A DNA stretch of 64,000 bases from Catenaria anguillulae PL171 (GCA_002102555.1 MCFL01000045.1:1-64000), one strand, 5' to 3'; shown: positions 44,591 through 55,202, counted from the first letter of the stretch. Made by a program: numbers and translations. Notes: generated by a model from the letters alone, not told the origin.

Positions 44591-46598
44591 ATGTTCTGTA
44601 TTGATTGCAGATGCGAACCGACTGAGCTAAATGAACATGACGTCCTGAGACAGAATCTCCATTCATGTTGCCAGCAATCCAGCTCGAGTTCTAAACGCAT
44701 GACAGGTTCAATTGACTGGGGCACAGTTGAAAGCAACAGCTTGTTTCATTCTCCCCTGGCGAATATCATGCTATCAAAGATCACAGACACCCCTGACAGA
44801 ATGACCACTTCTTTGACCATCGAAGGCCTGCCCGCCTCGCCCAGCACCATGTCGGCCAAGACCACTACCACCGATGGCCCGCCCGCCTCGCCCAGCACCA
44901 TGTCGGCCAAGACCACTACCACCGATGGCCCGCCCGCCTCGCCCAGCACCATGTCGGCCAAGACCACTACCACCGATGGCCCGCCCGCCTCGCCTGGCGC
45001 CATGTCGACCAAGCCCACTACTGCCGATGGCCCGCCCGCCTCGCCCAGCACCATGTCGGCCAAGCCCACTACTGCCGATGGCCCGCCCGCCTCGCCTGGC
45101 GCCATGTCGGCTGGCCTTGATCAAGTCCCTTCCAGGTACAAGGTCCATTTGCCCATTGCGCTGGACGAGGTGACACCCGAAATTGTGGCCAAGTACGTGG
45201 CTTTCAACTTCTGTATCAATCTGCAAACGACTGGTTGTACTCATGCTGCTCTTTTGTGTAGATGCGTAGTCGGCCTGTACAAGCAGCTCGCTTCGACAGC
45301 CAAGATCGGTAAGGACAATGCCGCAATCGAAACCATTGTGCAGTCCTTGTCCTTACTTGCTGACAAGGACGAGGGCGAGGACGAGGGCAAGGGCGAGGGC
45401 AAGGACAAGGGCGAGGACCTGCACACACCAGATATCGTGTTTGTGGGCGAGCGCCAAGTTGCTGGCGCTGTCAAGCAGGACCCTCAAGAGTCCAAGAAGC
45501 GGTCTATTGGCGATGTCGACGGAGAGGAGGATGTCGCGTCTGAGGCCATGGTGGCGCCGGTGCCCAAGCGGCGGCGTAAGGCTATCGTTGCCGGTGATGG
45601 GGTGGTTGGCAGTGGTGACTCCATTGCGAGCAAGGTATGTATATTTAGCTTGTTTATCACTTGCCTCGGCCTCCGTGTCAGCCGCTGCCACATCTCATTG
45701 AGCCTGCTTCACCGCTTCACGGGCTGTCGATCGTCATGGCCGATCGCGTGCTGATCCACCACGTCACCGAGGCAAAGTCTTCGGCTGCCGAAGACTTCAT
45801 GCTAACGGACTTTTTTTCTTCTTCTTCTTGCAGATGATCCTGGGGAACAGGATCTCCGAGTACGTCGCTTGGGCCAAGGAGGGGCACAAACGTATGAAGG
45901 CAAGCAATGGTGTTACGGTCTGGGAGCAGTTGAAGGGGGTGTTGAATGCAGGCATTGGCCGGCAAAGTGGGTGGAAGGCTGCTGAGTCGGCACAAGGAAC
46001 GGCGGCTGTTTTGTCTGCCATGGGTGCCTTGACCGACTTCTTGTGGATGCTGTCCGAAGTATCCAATCGCGTTGCTCCCGAGGGTGAGGTGGATGTGTTG
46101 ACCAGCAAGCCGAATCACACTGTGCCGGCAAGCTTGGTCGTTGCCACAATGGTGGCAAGCTCCTTTGACCTTGAGCTAACAAATGCACAGAAACAACATC
46201 AGGTCAAGGTCAACATTCCCCGCAAAGTCAAACTTTCAGCTTTGAAGGCCGTGCCAGAACGCCAAAAGGCAAACTATGTGTCGTACTGCCGGTGCCTCAT
46301 GCACTTGTACATGGTCTTTGGCCCTGTGTTGTTTTGTGTGCTTGCTGCCCGCCCAGACTCTGGCCGTTCGGGATTTCAGGGCAAGATCACTGAAATCCAT
46401 GAGACATTGTGCCACTTGTCCAAGGAGGAGATTAAGGCAATCCGTGCACAATTGTCGTCAGCAGTACCAGAAGATGAGCTGAAGGAGCTTGGCTTTGGCG
46501 GTGTGTCTTTGGAAGGAAAGAAAGTGATGCAGCTTGTTGCAGAGTCGCTAGACAAGCATTCCCTTGTGAAGTGCCCGGATGTGCCTGCCTGGTGGTGA
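44591..46598 (+). CDS. Second gene of the hAT element: repeat-bearing protein of unknown function
   Basis: Best reading is three exons: from about 44591 to 45192, 45262-45634 and 45834-46598. The first intron is optional because its frame stays open; the second has clear GTATGT and TTGCAG ends. The N-terminal part carries six 17-residue repeats (GPPASPSTMSAKTTTTD and variants). A Lys/Glu/Gly/Asp run and a basic patch (VPKRRRKA, a possible nuclear signal) follow. The C-terminal exon looks folded and helical (NRISEYVAWAKEGHKRMKAS, CLMHLYMVFGPVLFCVLAAR) but I recognise no family. It is divergent from the transposase, shares the inter-gene repeats, and its second intron holds the same palindrome type as transposase intron 2, which ties it to the element. 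The start is uncertain; ATGs at 44699, 44768 and 44801 are alternatives. Confidence 0.68.
44829..45110 (+). repeat. Coding 51-bp minisatellite, about six units
   Basis: Units of 51 bp coding GPPASPSTMSAKTTTTD repeat through this stretch. Two unit types occur: type A ends AAGACCACTACCACC and type B ends AAGCCCACTACTGCC; the first three full units are almost perfect copies. Confidence 0.9.
45774..45797. repeat. Palindrome in intron 2 of the second element gene
   Basis: The sequence AAAGTCTTCGG, a short centre, then CCGAAGACTT matches the arms of the three palindromes in the transposase intron. It lies inside intron 45635-45833. Confidence 0.8.
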
Positions 46599-46689
46599 GA
46601 ATCTTGTAGTGTATTTTGTCTAATGTATCCATGTTTTCTATAGTAAAGGCATTTTCCAGTAACAGCATCATTCATTTCTGTCAATGGTG

Positions 46690-46950
46690 GCCAACAGTAT
46701 CCTCAATCCACAGGCCAATAGCAGTATTTTGCATCAGAACTGACCAGTATTGGTACATGTCTGTCCACGCAGCCCATACCAATCAGTATCTGTATATCCT
46801 CACCACATTGACAGGTAGTATCAGTGATTCTTGGAATCATGAGCCAGTACCAGTATTGCCCTGACTCTTGCAAAAATACCGCGTTTGCATGGGGCAAGTA
46901 TTGGTAAAACATATTGAGTCCAGCAACCTGTACAAGTATCATCAGAAGAG
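46690..46950. repeat. Right subterminal short motifs of the hAT element
   Basis: CAGTATTGGTA near 46745, ATACCAATCAGTAT near 46787, ACCAGTATTG near 46850 and AGTATTGGTA near 46897 echo the left-end motifs, in both orientations. Boundaries are approximate. Confidence 0.5.
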
Positions 46951-46997
46951 GAAAATGATAGTACATGTACCTAAATGCGTCACGTCATGTGGCAAGT

Positions 46998-48048
46998 CTA
47001 CTCGTCGCTGTCAAGTTCGGTCTCGTGCTCGTCTTCGGTCATGTCTGCAACTGTGTGCGTCTCGTCATCAAAACTGCGCTTGGACGGGATAGCCAGCGTG
47101 GCGGGGGCGACCAAACCCAAGTTGGTGTTGCCAAGGTGTTCTGTAGTAGGAACGGTGTGATGTGAGTGGGATGCGCCCACAGGCTTTGCAATCAATGCTC
47201 CCGTACCTTGAATGGTAGGTTGCTGTTCCGAGCTACCGTCGGCAGAGGCGTGCTGGTCAGCACGGGCGAGGGGACCATGCTTGAAGACAGGGGCGGCAGC
47301 TAGGTGTGTGAAGGTGGGCAGGAGCAACCTGGTGGTGAGTATTCCAGTGTTCAAGTACGGTAGTGTGGGGTGAGTGGAGGGGCGGACCATCGGAGGCAGC
47401 ACGCTCGTTCATGGTGAGCTTGAAGCGGATGGGCCTTGTCTTTGGAAGGTTGGTCTCGCCCATGGGTTGTTGGCCTTGGCCGTTGGCGGTAAGCGCGTTC
47501 ACTTGCTCGTGTGCGGGCAGCGGGAGAGCCGTGATGGGCCGAGCAGTAGTGGCATCAATGTGCGCGGGCATGCGGCGGGCAATGGCGCAGTTGGCCACAT
47601 CCCAGGCATCAGCAGCGTGCGGGCGATCGGTGATTCCTTGCCACTTGCGGAGGAGCTCATTGTCCGGGTTCTCGCCCGAGAAGTCATGTTGCTCGGCCAT
47701 GTGTTTGTTGATCCAGGCGGTAGCTTCGCCAATGTTGAAGACAGTGCGCGGGTAATGGTGATAGTGTCCGTGCTCGATGCGGACAGAGGTGGTTTCGTGG
47801 AGGGGCGATCCATCGTTGGTCGCCTTGGTGGTGTAGTCAAAGAGTTGGAAGGCGATCAGGGCGAGCGCGCGGTCGTTCGGGGTCGTCGTTGGGATGCCTT
47901 GTGCTTTCGCCCAAGCCGACGGGTCATCGGTCCAGATTTCGTCGATCTCGGGGTGTGTGTAGTACGTGAGTGCCAGGTGGGGCATGGAGATGGCCTTCGT
48001 GTAGGCATCGAGCAGGGCCTGCGGCGTGATGCCAGCGATGGTGGACAT
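46998..48048 (-). CDS. Unrecognised two-exon protein next to the transposon
   Basis: The main exon starts at an ATG near 48048 (MSTIAGITPQALLDAYTKAI) and codes about 220 residues with a folded look (TYYTHPEIDEIWTDDPSAWA, FNIGEATAWINKHMAEQHDF, AADAWDVANCAIARRMPAHI). A second exon in another frame ends at 46998 with an acidic tail (ADMTEDEHETELDSDE). A splice must join them around 47300-47400; candidate sites exist but I could not choose one with confidence. I recognise no domain. It sits between the hAT element and a minisatellite in the accessory region, so it could belong to a mobile element, but nothing in the protein shows that. Confidence 0.5.
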
Positions 48049-48447
48049 GATGAGATGGGTGTGGGGTCGGGTGTGTGTTGTCACGGACGGGCAAGTGTAC
48101 GGTTGAGCAGATCAAGCGTATGTGCAAGTAGATGCAGGTGGAAGCGTGCATGGGTTGCGTTGCAAGCGGGGCACATGCCAGGTTCCGTTCACAACCTGCG
48201 CAATGTGCATGCCCACGTGTGTCGCCCCACGTGAAAAAACTGCATTGTTTGCATTTTCACGCGTTGCCATGGGCATGCAAGCCAGTGGCCCCGACGTCGT
48301 GCCATCACGTGGTGTGACCGCCGATGGATATCGACTCTTCCGACCCGGGCTGAGTGGGTCACTCTTCTCCATGTATATGTCAGTGCTCCCCCTCATCTGG
48401 GAGCCAGCCAGTGTGTGCATGTAGGGTAAGCCGCGTGATGGGCATTT

Positions 48448-48737
48448 GTGACAGTGGGAGTTCGGGTGTGGGTCCAGCACTTGCGGCAGCCAATGGGCAT
48501 TTATGGACAGGAAGAATGAGAGCGCGAGTCCAGCACTTGCGGCAGCCAATGGGCATTTATGGACAGGAAGAATGAGAGCGCGAGTCCAGCACTTGCGGCA
48601 GCCAATGGGCATTTATGGACAGGAAGAATGAGAGCGCGAGTCCAGCACTTGCGGCAGCCAATGGGCATTTACGGACAGGAAGAATGAGAATGTGGGTCCA
48701 GCACTTGCGGCAGCCAATGGGCATTTACGGACAGGGA
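48448..48737. repeat. 56-bp minisatellite, about five units
   Basis: GTCCAGCACTTGCGGCAGCC starts at 48472, 48528, 48584, 48640 and 48696, an exact 56-base period. A partial unit precedes the first. Open frames across it are artefacts of the repeat. Confidence 0.92.
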
Positions 48738-50355
48738 GGGGCTGCATTTCGTATGGTAACCAAGGATTCACTTGTAGGCAGGGTTGGCCATCAAGCATGA
48801 GACTCTTAATCTGTTGGAATCCATAGTTACCATAATAATAGCAGTGGGGAGATCCGAGGGTCATCTCGGATCATCTACAATAGGTTAGTGTCTTGGGGGG
48901 TCTGGTGAGGGGGGAAGGTTGGTCGTGGGGGGCCTGGGGGCTCCCCCGGAGTGGTACATGTGGGAGGACGACCTTAATGCGGTGAGTCTATTGGTCTGCC
49001 GTGGGCTCGTCTGTTCTAACTCGTCTTCCCCGTTCCCATGTCTCAATGATCGAGCAGTCGCCTGCTAAAGAAGGAGCATTGTGATCAGGATTGATCATTT
49101 CATATTGCGCAACATGGGCAACCAGCGAATGCATGGGCAACGTTGCGGCAAGGTGGCGAGCAAGTACGTGGCAACGAGTGATACATGTGCGCCAATTGAG
49201 TCCATGAGCAAGCAAGTTCATGAGCGACGAGTGAATGCACGGGCATCAAGGGAGGGCGTGACGTGAGCGACGAGTAAGAGCGTCAGTAAGGTGTACTAGC
49301 ACAGTTACATGGCAGCGTGGACGTACCGTCGGTAGCATTGCACCACATGAAACCAGCACAAGCGAATCGCCACGCTCACAGCTTGAGCGATCCGTTGGAG
49401 AAACGCGCGCAGTATGTGATGGTGCCCTTGGAGAGGCGGCCGCCTCCATCAATAATGATGGGGTGTTGTGCTGATGGTACAAAAAGAGCTTGTGAAGGAG
49501 CTTGTGAAAGAGCAAGATGATCTGTCCAAACATGGGTCCGATCGGCATGTTGGACAGGTTGGGCGGGCAAACGGATCAGTATGGGAGTATGTATGCAGTG
49601 GGTCGCATTGCATGGACTGCATGAGTTGCATGGGTTGACTGCAGATGGCATGTGTGGCGGTGTGGTCTTTGGATACTGAGTGGGTGCGACGGTGGGCGTG
49701 GATCGCGTAGTTCTCGGCTGATACTGGCATGCAGCGGTTGGGTGCATGAGTGGCGGCAGGCACGAGGCTGCTTGTCCACATGATGATGCAAGCGGATCGG
49801 ATCACAAGTATCGAATGATTGTGAGCGGGCCTAGAGCAGTAGGCACGGCGCGGGCGGCAGCGTTTGCAGTGGGGGCAGGCAAGCAAGCGCGAGCAGGCAG
49901 TCAGAGTTGCTCAAGCTGGTCGCGGGTGGTCTGCCTTTTGCGAGGTGGTTCGCATGACATTGTGCTGTTGCCGTTGATTCGGTTGGCGGCCCGTTGCCGT
50001 TGATTCGGTTGGCGGCCCGATGAAGGAAGCGCTTTGCAGGGAGCACGGTGGGCGACAGCGCGCTGGCGACTGGGTGATGGACAGCCGCAACCGGTGTCAT
50101 TGCTAGCGTGTGATAGTCAACATGAGGTTGGGTTGTTGCGTTACATGGCGGCGGAACTCGAGAGCGAGAGCCTGTGCGAGCGAAAGAGCAGGCGAGCGAA
50201 TGCGATGCCGGTTGCGCCAAGGCTGCTGGGTCCGCTTGAGTCCTTGACGGCGAGCGGCGATGGGAGGCGCTGATCTGGCGGGTTGGCAACGTTCTGAAAA
50301 CTTGACTTGATGACGCCGGTGATGAGCAAAGGTGGTGTCGTCGATTGAGCAGGGG
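48738..50355. other. Accessory spacer without recognisable gene
   Basis: About 1.6 kb with only short conflicting frames on both strands (for example 49449-49886) and no domain signature. GTTGCCGTTGATTCGGTTGGCGGCCCG-like sequence is repeated twice near 49968-50012. Nothing else stands out. Confidence 0.4.
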
Positions 50356-51732
50356 TCACACATTGGCCATTAATGCATTGTGTTTCATTGATGCGGTCAT
50401 AGGTACTACTACACATGGGTGGCAGTCGGACATTCGAGCCAGCAACAAGCACAGTTGCTCACGGTCGAGGTCATGCAAGGCACCCAAGAACTTCATGTCG
50501 GTCAGGCCAGGGATGTGGGCAAAACCAATTCGCTTCATCTTCTTGCGGAGACGCTTGTGCTGGTTTGCCGTCAACTTGCGCGGCGGTGCAGGTGCAGGTG
50601 GCGGAGATTCATCTTCATCCTCACTTGCATCCGTTTCTGTCATTGCGTGCTCGCCATCCTCGTCCTCACCAGTCTCCCCACTGCCACCAGTGGCAGCACC
50701 CTCCCCATCTTGATCGCTGAACGCCATGATCTCATCCGGGAGCATCCTTGGCAATGGTTCAGGGAACTCGTCCACTTCCAACAAATGCTCATCCACTTTC
50801 TCGTATGCAACAAGGACGGTATCCCGGCCAGCCCCGGCTGCTGCGATGCAAGCGGAATCCCGCTCGTGCCGGCAAGATCGATCGTTGGTGTACATCCAGA
50901 CGTCGCGCTCAAGCGCATGGGAAAGGCGGACGTGAGCTGTGCAATGACCGTGCCAAAATGTCGCACCAGAGTGGTAAACGACGCCTGAACGGCGGTACAT
51001 GGCGTCGTTGGTGCCTACGGCCGAGTCAAAGTAGTTGGACAAGTTGAGCATTGTCGGCACATTGACATGCTTGCGGATCTTTTGGATTTCGAGGTGATTG
51101 CGATTGACAGACATGAAGAGCATGTCAGGCGGACAATACGTGTAGCTCCATTTCAGCGAAAGTTGCAATGCCTTTTCAAACGTTGTGACCTTGTGGTGGC
51201 TGATATCGAGAAGGATGACGCCATTGTGGGTTGCATCAAAGTCGGTTTTATACATGCTGTAGAGGAAATTGGCAATCACTGGTCGGGTCGGAAAGGTGGC
51301 TTCGGCCTCGACGAAAAGGCAATGGAGCAGGATGCCAAGGAAAATGGCAGCATCACTTTGCTGGCCATCGGGAATGTCGGCCCTCGCCCAAGGATGATAC
51401 TTGCGAATCGCACACATGAGCGGGCTGATGGTAGGAAGAGTAGGATTGACGCAAGGCGGGCTCATGGCATCAAACAGGGACGACAGGGCTGCGGCAACAG
51501 GGAACAATTGGGACGATGCGTTGTACTTGCGAGTGTATCCAGTAAAGAGGGTCAGCCAGTTGGTAAATGGCTGGCATTGAAGGAGTACTTGCACAACGGC
51601 GATGGCAAAGCACTCGTTGCGTTGGTTTTCGATGCCCGATGGCAGAAGCGTGGCAATCGTCGATTGCGTCGATGCGGACGGGCCCGCGGATAGCAAAGGA
51701 GGGTTGGATGACATTGTTGTGATTGATTGCAT
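50356..51732 (-). CDS. Compact ubiquitin-specific-protease-like protein (peptidase C19 type)
   Basis: A single exon coding 458 residues. The Cys box reads GIENQRNECFAIAVVQVLLQ, with the nucleophile at about Cys41. The QQD box reads DGQQSDAAIFLGILLHCL (residues 122-139). The His box reads YRRSGVVYHSGATFWHGHC with catalytic His near 263, followed by DVWMYTND supplying Asn/Asp near 283-284. These are the three landmark boxes of ubiquitin-specific proteases, which remove ubiquitin from proteins, so activity is plausible. The canonical Cys box has GNTCY where this has RNECF, and the usual GHY is GHC, so it is a divergent member. No zinc-finger subdomain is obvious. The C-terminus is acidic then basic (RKLTANQHKRLRKKMKRIGF). 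Its place in a repeat-rich accessory region is unusual for a housekeeping deubiquitinase. Confidence 0.75.
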   Translation of the reverse strand: MQSITTMSSNPPLLSAGPSASTQSTIATLLPSGIENQRNECFAIAVVQVLLQCQPFTNWLTLFTGYTRKYNASSQLFPVAAALSSLFDAMSPPCVNPTLPTISPLMCAIRKYHPWARADIPDGQQSDAAIFLGILLHCLFVEAEATFPTRPVIANFLYSMYKTDFDATHNGVILLDISHHKVTTFEKALQLSLKWSYTYCPPDMLFMSVNRNHLEIQKIRKHVNVPTMLNLSNYFDSAVGTNDAMYRRSGVVYHSGATFWHGHCTAHVRLSHALERDVWMYTNDRSCRHERDSACIAAAGAGRDTVLVAYEKVDEHLLEVDEFPEPLPRMLPDEIMAFSDQDGEGAATGGSGETGEDEDGEHAMTETDASEDEDESPPPAPAPPRKLTANQHKRLRKKMKRIGFAHIPGLTDMKFLGALHDLDREQLCLLLARMSDCHPCVVVPMTASMKHNALMANV

Positions 51733-51787
51733 TGATTTTCACAAGAGTGATTTTATTGGGAAGAGAGTGGGTGGAAGCCGGCCTGTT

Positions 51788-51806
51788 TGGGGGGGGGGGG
51801 GGGAGG
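51788..51806. repeat. Poly-G run
   Basis: About 18 G, interrupted at most once, upstream of the protease-like gene. Such runs are prone to length errors in sequencing. Confidence 0.7.
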
Positions 51807-52335
51807 TGGAGCTAAGACACGATGCCAGGCCTTGATCGAGGCTAGGGTGGGCAAGCTTGGCATGGTGGCTTCCCGCGTGCTTGCGCCTGCCATGATATCC
51901 GTCGTAGGGGAGAGTATAGGTTGAAACACACTTGATATTGACGACCTGTTGGTTGCCTGTTGGCGGCTGTCGATTGACTCACATGTCTCACAATCTTTGG
52001 GCGTCCATAATTGTGGCCAATCGGACGGAAGAGTGAGCAGCAACAACATGATCGACGGCCCTTTCACCAGGGGTGCCTGCTTTCACGTTGGCGCGATGAA
52101 ATGCGAGACGAGCACGTCCATCGAACAAGTCGGCATAGGGACTAATAAGAGGACAGACCCCCTCATATCTCAAAATTTTACTACTACTCTTGGCCTCAGT
52201 GCTGAAAGACAATCGAACCGCACTACTGCGATGGGGCCGTATGTCCGGCTCCCGTAGCAAAATTAGGGAAAATCGGATGAAAGATAAAATATTGGAAATT
52301 TGACATTTTATTGGTACCAATGGATAGAGAAAATT

Positions 52336-53761
52336 TCATACGTTATGAAACCTATCGTTTGATCCACAACTGTTTATGGCGGCCAGCGATGTAGCGGGGC
52401 CCAAAGTCATGTCCAGATCGCTCTTTTTCCTTGTAAGGAAAAGCCTGGAATCAAAAAGAAACATACGGCAAATTTGCTCGCCTTGCATCTTCAGCACAGT
52501 GCGGCATGCGATTGGGTGGTATGCGTGGAACTCGTCGTCCTTGCCATCCATGAGTTCCTTGAGCGTATTATCGTCGACGCCCCTCGGAATGGAGAATGCA
52601 TGGTGGGTACCGGCAGGGTCTGATCCAAGGTACTTGCTACAGCCGATGAAAGGCGTGACAAATCCGGGCCGCTGTGGTTTGTAACACAAGAGAGATAGGA
52701 AAGTAAGTTACATATCCACAAGAGGGAATATGGCAAGCATGAAGCATACCGCTTCACAGAAGATGGGCTCGGCCTCCGGGATGCCACACTTGCACAACCA
52801 ATCAATGACATTTGCTTGATAAAACTTGTGGGTTTAGGATCCACGCTGCATTGCGCGACACCGATCAACCTCGGCCTGAACCGTGGCAAATTTGCCCTTG
52901 TCGTATGTAGTTTGGGTGCGCGCCAGAGTACTTCATGTTCTTGACGGATTCGTGGGCGTACTCACAGATCCGTGCACCTGAAAGAGAGAGTGAACATGAC
53001 AGTGAGAACGGCGACAATCGGAATGAGGATTCCACGGCACGTGTACCCACCATTACAACCGACAGTAAACTTGTTCAACTGGGTCTTGGCAGCGAGCTTG
53101 GTCGACCTCGGGAGTAGGTGGGCAATGCTCTCGAAAAACAAGGAGATGTCCGTAGTTTGGCCGCCGCCGCCGGGTGTGTTGGAGTATTGGATCTTGAGAA
53201 CGGAAAAGACGGCGAATGATGAGTCAATTGGGCGAGTCCGACAGATGCGAGAATGACCAACATGCGCTTTTCTTGAATGCGCCGTCAGTCAACGGGTGAG
53301 CTCCGTTGACAACAACACTGGCGTGCCCACCATCGGTCTTTTGGCCAGTCGACGACTTGACAGCGGACGTGATGGGGTATAATTCCGGCGTGTACGGATG
53401 AAGGGAAACCGACGCAGCGACAATGTTATTGGTCATGCGATAACCATGACGGGCATGAACGATCGTAAGTCGTCTAACCGACGGCGACTTTGCCATCCTC
53501 GAGAGACCCGGTGGCCATGTCGACACGATTCTTGTCAGCTATGGAATGAGAGAAAACGGGGTGAGCGCGGGTTCCGTGGAGGCAGCACAGAAGAGTAGAT
53601 CAAGTACCGGCAATCACATCGTCCGCAAGCTCGGGAGGAGGGGTTGCCAACTCGAGCTGAAGGTCGTCGTGGCTCTGGCTGTCGTTTGGTGTCGGTGCAA
53701 GGCAGGCCCGCCTGGCTCCGTCGGCGAGAAATCGCCGTCGAGGACCATTTTGTGCAGTCAT
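52336..53761 (-). pseudogene. Decayed multi-exon gene of unknown family
   Basis: Pieces that read like one protein follow each other on this strand. A start exon from an ATG at 53761 reads MTAQNGPRRRFLADGARRAC. Next come RYGYRMTNN-like sequence near 53420, KIQYSNTPGGGGQTTDISLF near 53190-53060, ARICEYAHESVKNMKYS after a TTTCAG at about 52982, then a frame change into QTTYDKGKFATVQAEVDRCR. An in-frame TAA near 52833 interrupts it before WLCKCGIPEAEPIFCEA, which splices to RPGFVTPFIGCSKYLGSDPA. At least one frameshift (near 52935), one stop, and probably a second frameshift near 53480 break it. I do not recognise the family. It may be a transposon-borne or multicopy gene. Exon borders are approximate. 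Confidence 0.55.
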
Positions 53762-55202
53762 GTGATACTTTGCGATGCATTGCAGTGTGTGGCATTTGCT
53801 TTTCTTGGGATGACGTCGGCCAGCGACGGCCGCTTGAGCGGTTGCAATATTTAGTGGTGGGTCTCGATGTGGGTGACACGACTGATCTTAATGTTCGGGT
53901 GTGTGAGACGCGCCTCACGTGATGAATTGGCACCGCTCGATCGGAGGCCCTGACCATTACATTACAGGCCGCGACCACTCTGTTACAAGTGGGAATAAGA
54001 TAGCCTGGTATGGTATGGCACGGTCCTGTAATGGTATACAATGCGTGTACTATAATCTGATACTATATGCTCGCTGATGAGCCAGCTGGTGGTTGGATCG
54101 ATGCCAACTGGATCGGCGGCCTGCTCCAAGTGGTCCTGGGTGGCCAGCGGAGTGGCCCTGTGTTGCTGAGTTGCTTCCCATTCACTCCACTGCATGCACA
54201 TTGCTCCACTCCTTTGAATGGATATAGTTATATATACAGGACTGCGCCTTCTGATTTAGAAGGTGCCGAGTTTTCGCGCGGTGGTAGAGTCGGCCGAGGC
54301 GAGTTTTGATTCGAGGTTGCGCCGAGCGTGACGGATGATAAGCAAGTACCAGCGAGCCAATGAGACTGTGTTGATGATTTCCGTAAAGGTTTTTTTTTGT
54401 GGAATGGGAGGACTGCGAATGATGATGGGAAACAAAAAGCTAGCCTGAGGCGGTGACGAGTTCAAGTCGGTTGTGTCCCGCGTTCAAGTGTTGGGTTGAC
54501 TCTGAGTTGGAGCTGCACCTATGAATGTTAAATCTCTTACATAACCTGAACTGCTGTTCTCATGATCACGAGCACTTCAGCGGTGGCGTGAGCAGTACCA
54601 GCTGTCAACGAGGCACTGCAATGTGTGCGAGACAAGGGCGTCCAACGCGACGATGTTGATTTGGAGCCGCGGACACGATTCATGTGCAAGTAGAGAGAGA
54701 CCAAATGAGGTCGTGGGACAGTTCCCAACACGGCCAACGAAATCATGATGAGCGGCCCTCACCGAGCACCGAGTTCGGGCGCTGGTTTCCGATCCAATCT
54801 GACACCTTTGGGCCCAGCCTTTTGGAAAGGGCGAAAACTATTGGAGAGGTGCTGTGTGGATGAATTGGCATTATCTCGTACCGCGTATCCTCCAGCGGTC
54901 AGGGCCTGAGGCGCAGGACTTATTTGGACAACTTCGCAGGGATTCCATTCGGCTTGTCACGCAAGGGTTTACCGAAACGGGGTTTGTGCATTATCGACGG
55001 ATTGAAGGGCAAGTCGAGCATCCATTTCCGGATTTGACGAGTCTTGTCCTATTACTCATCATGGCAGGGCAGCATGTACCATTGAGCACCTAATGCAAGT
55101 CAGTGATGACTTGTGCAAGGAGGGGAGTCAAGCTGGTAATCTACATTCATGGCAGTGTACAATAAACGATACATAAACCACACTCACACACAATGGCTCA
55201 GC
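53762..55202. other. Gene-poor spacer
   Basis: About 1.4 kb with short frames only. A 79-codon + strand frame (54854-55093) has no support beyond being open. A TATA-like AT-rich patch lies near 54225-54240 and a T run near 54391-54398. Confidence 0.4.

Larger units (their letters stand above)
39220..46960. mobile_element. hAT-type DNA transposon with two divergent genes
   Basis: The element holds a five-exon hAT transposase (-), a second multi-exon gene (+), four 193-bp tandem repeats between them, and short GTATTGGTA-type motifs near both outer edges. The left edge is set by the abrupt end of the channel coding sequence near 39215; the right edge by the last such motifs near 46900-46945. 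I could not find a clear terminal inverted repeat or 8-bp target duplication by eye, so the exact ends, and whether one insertion explains the whole interval, are open. All transposase motifs look intact, so it may be autonomous. Confidence 0.7.

Noticed and set aside
48112-48612. Minus-strand 166-codon frame over the 56-bp minisatellite
   Set aside because: It is generated by the tandem repeat and has no domain.
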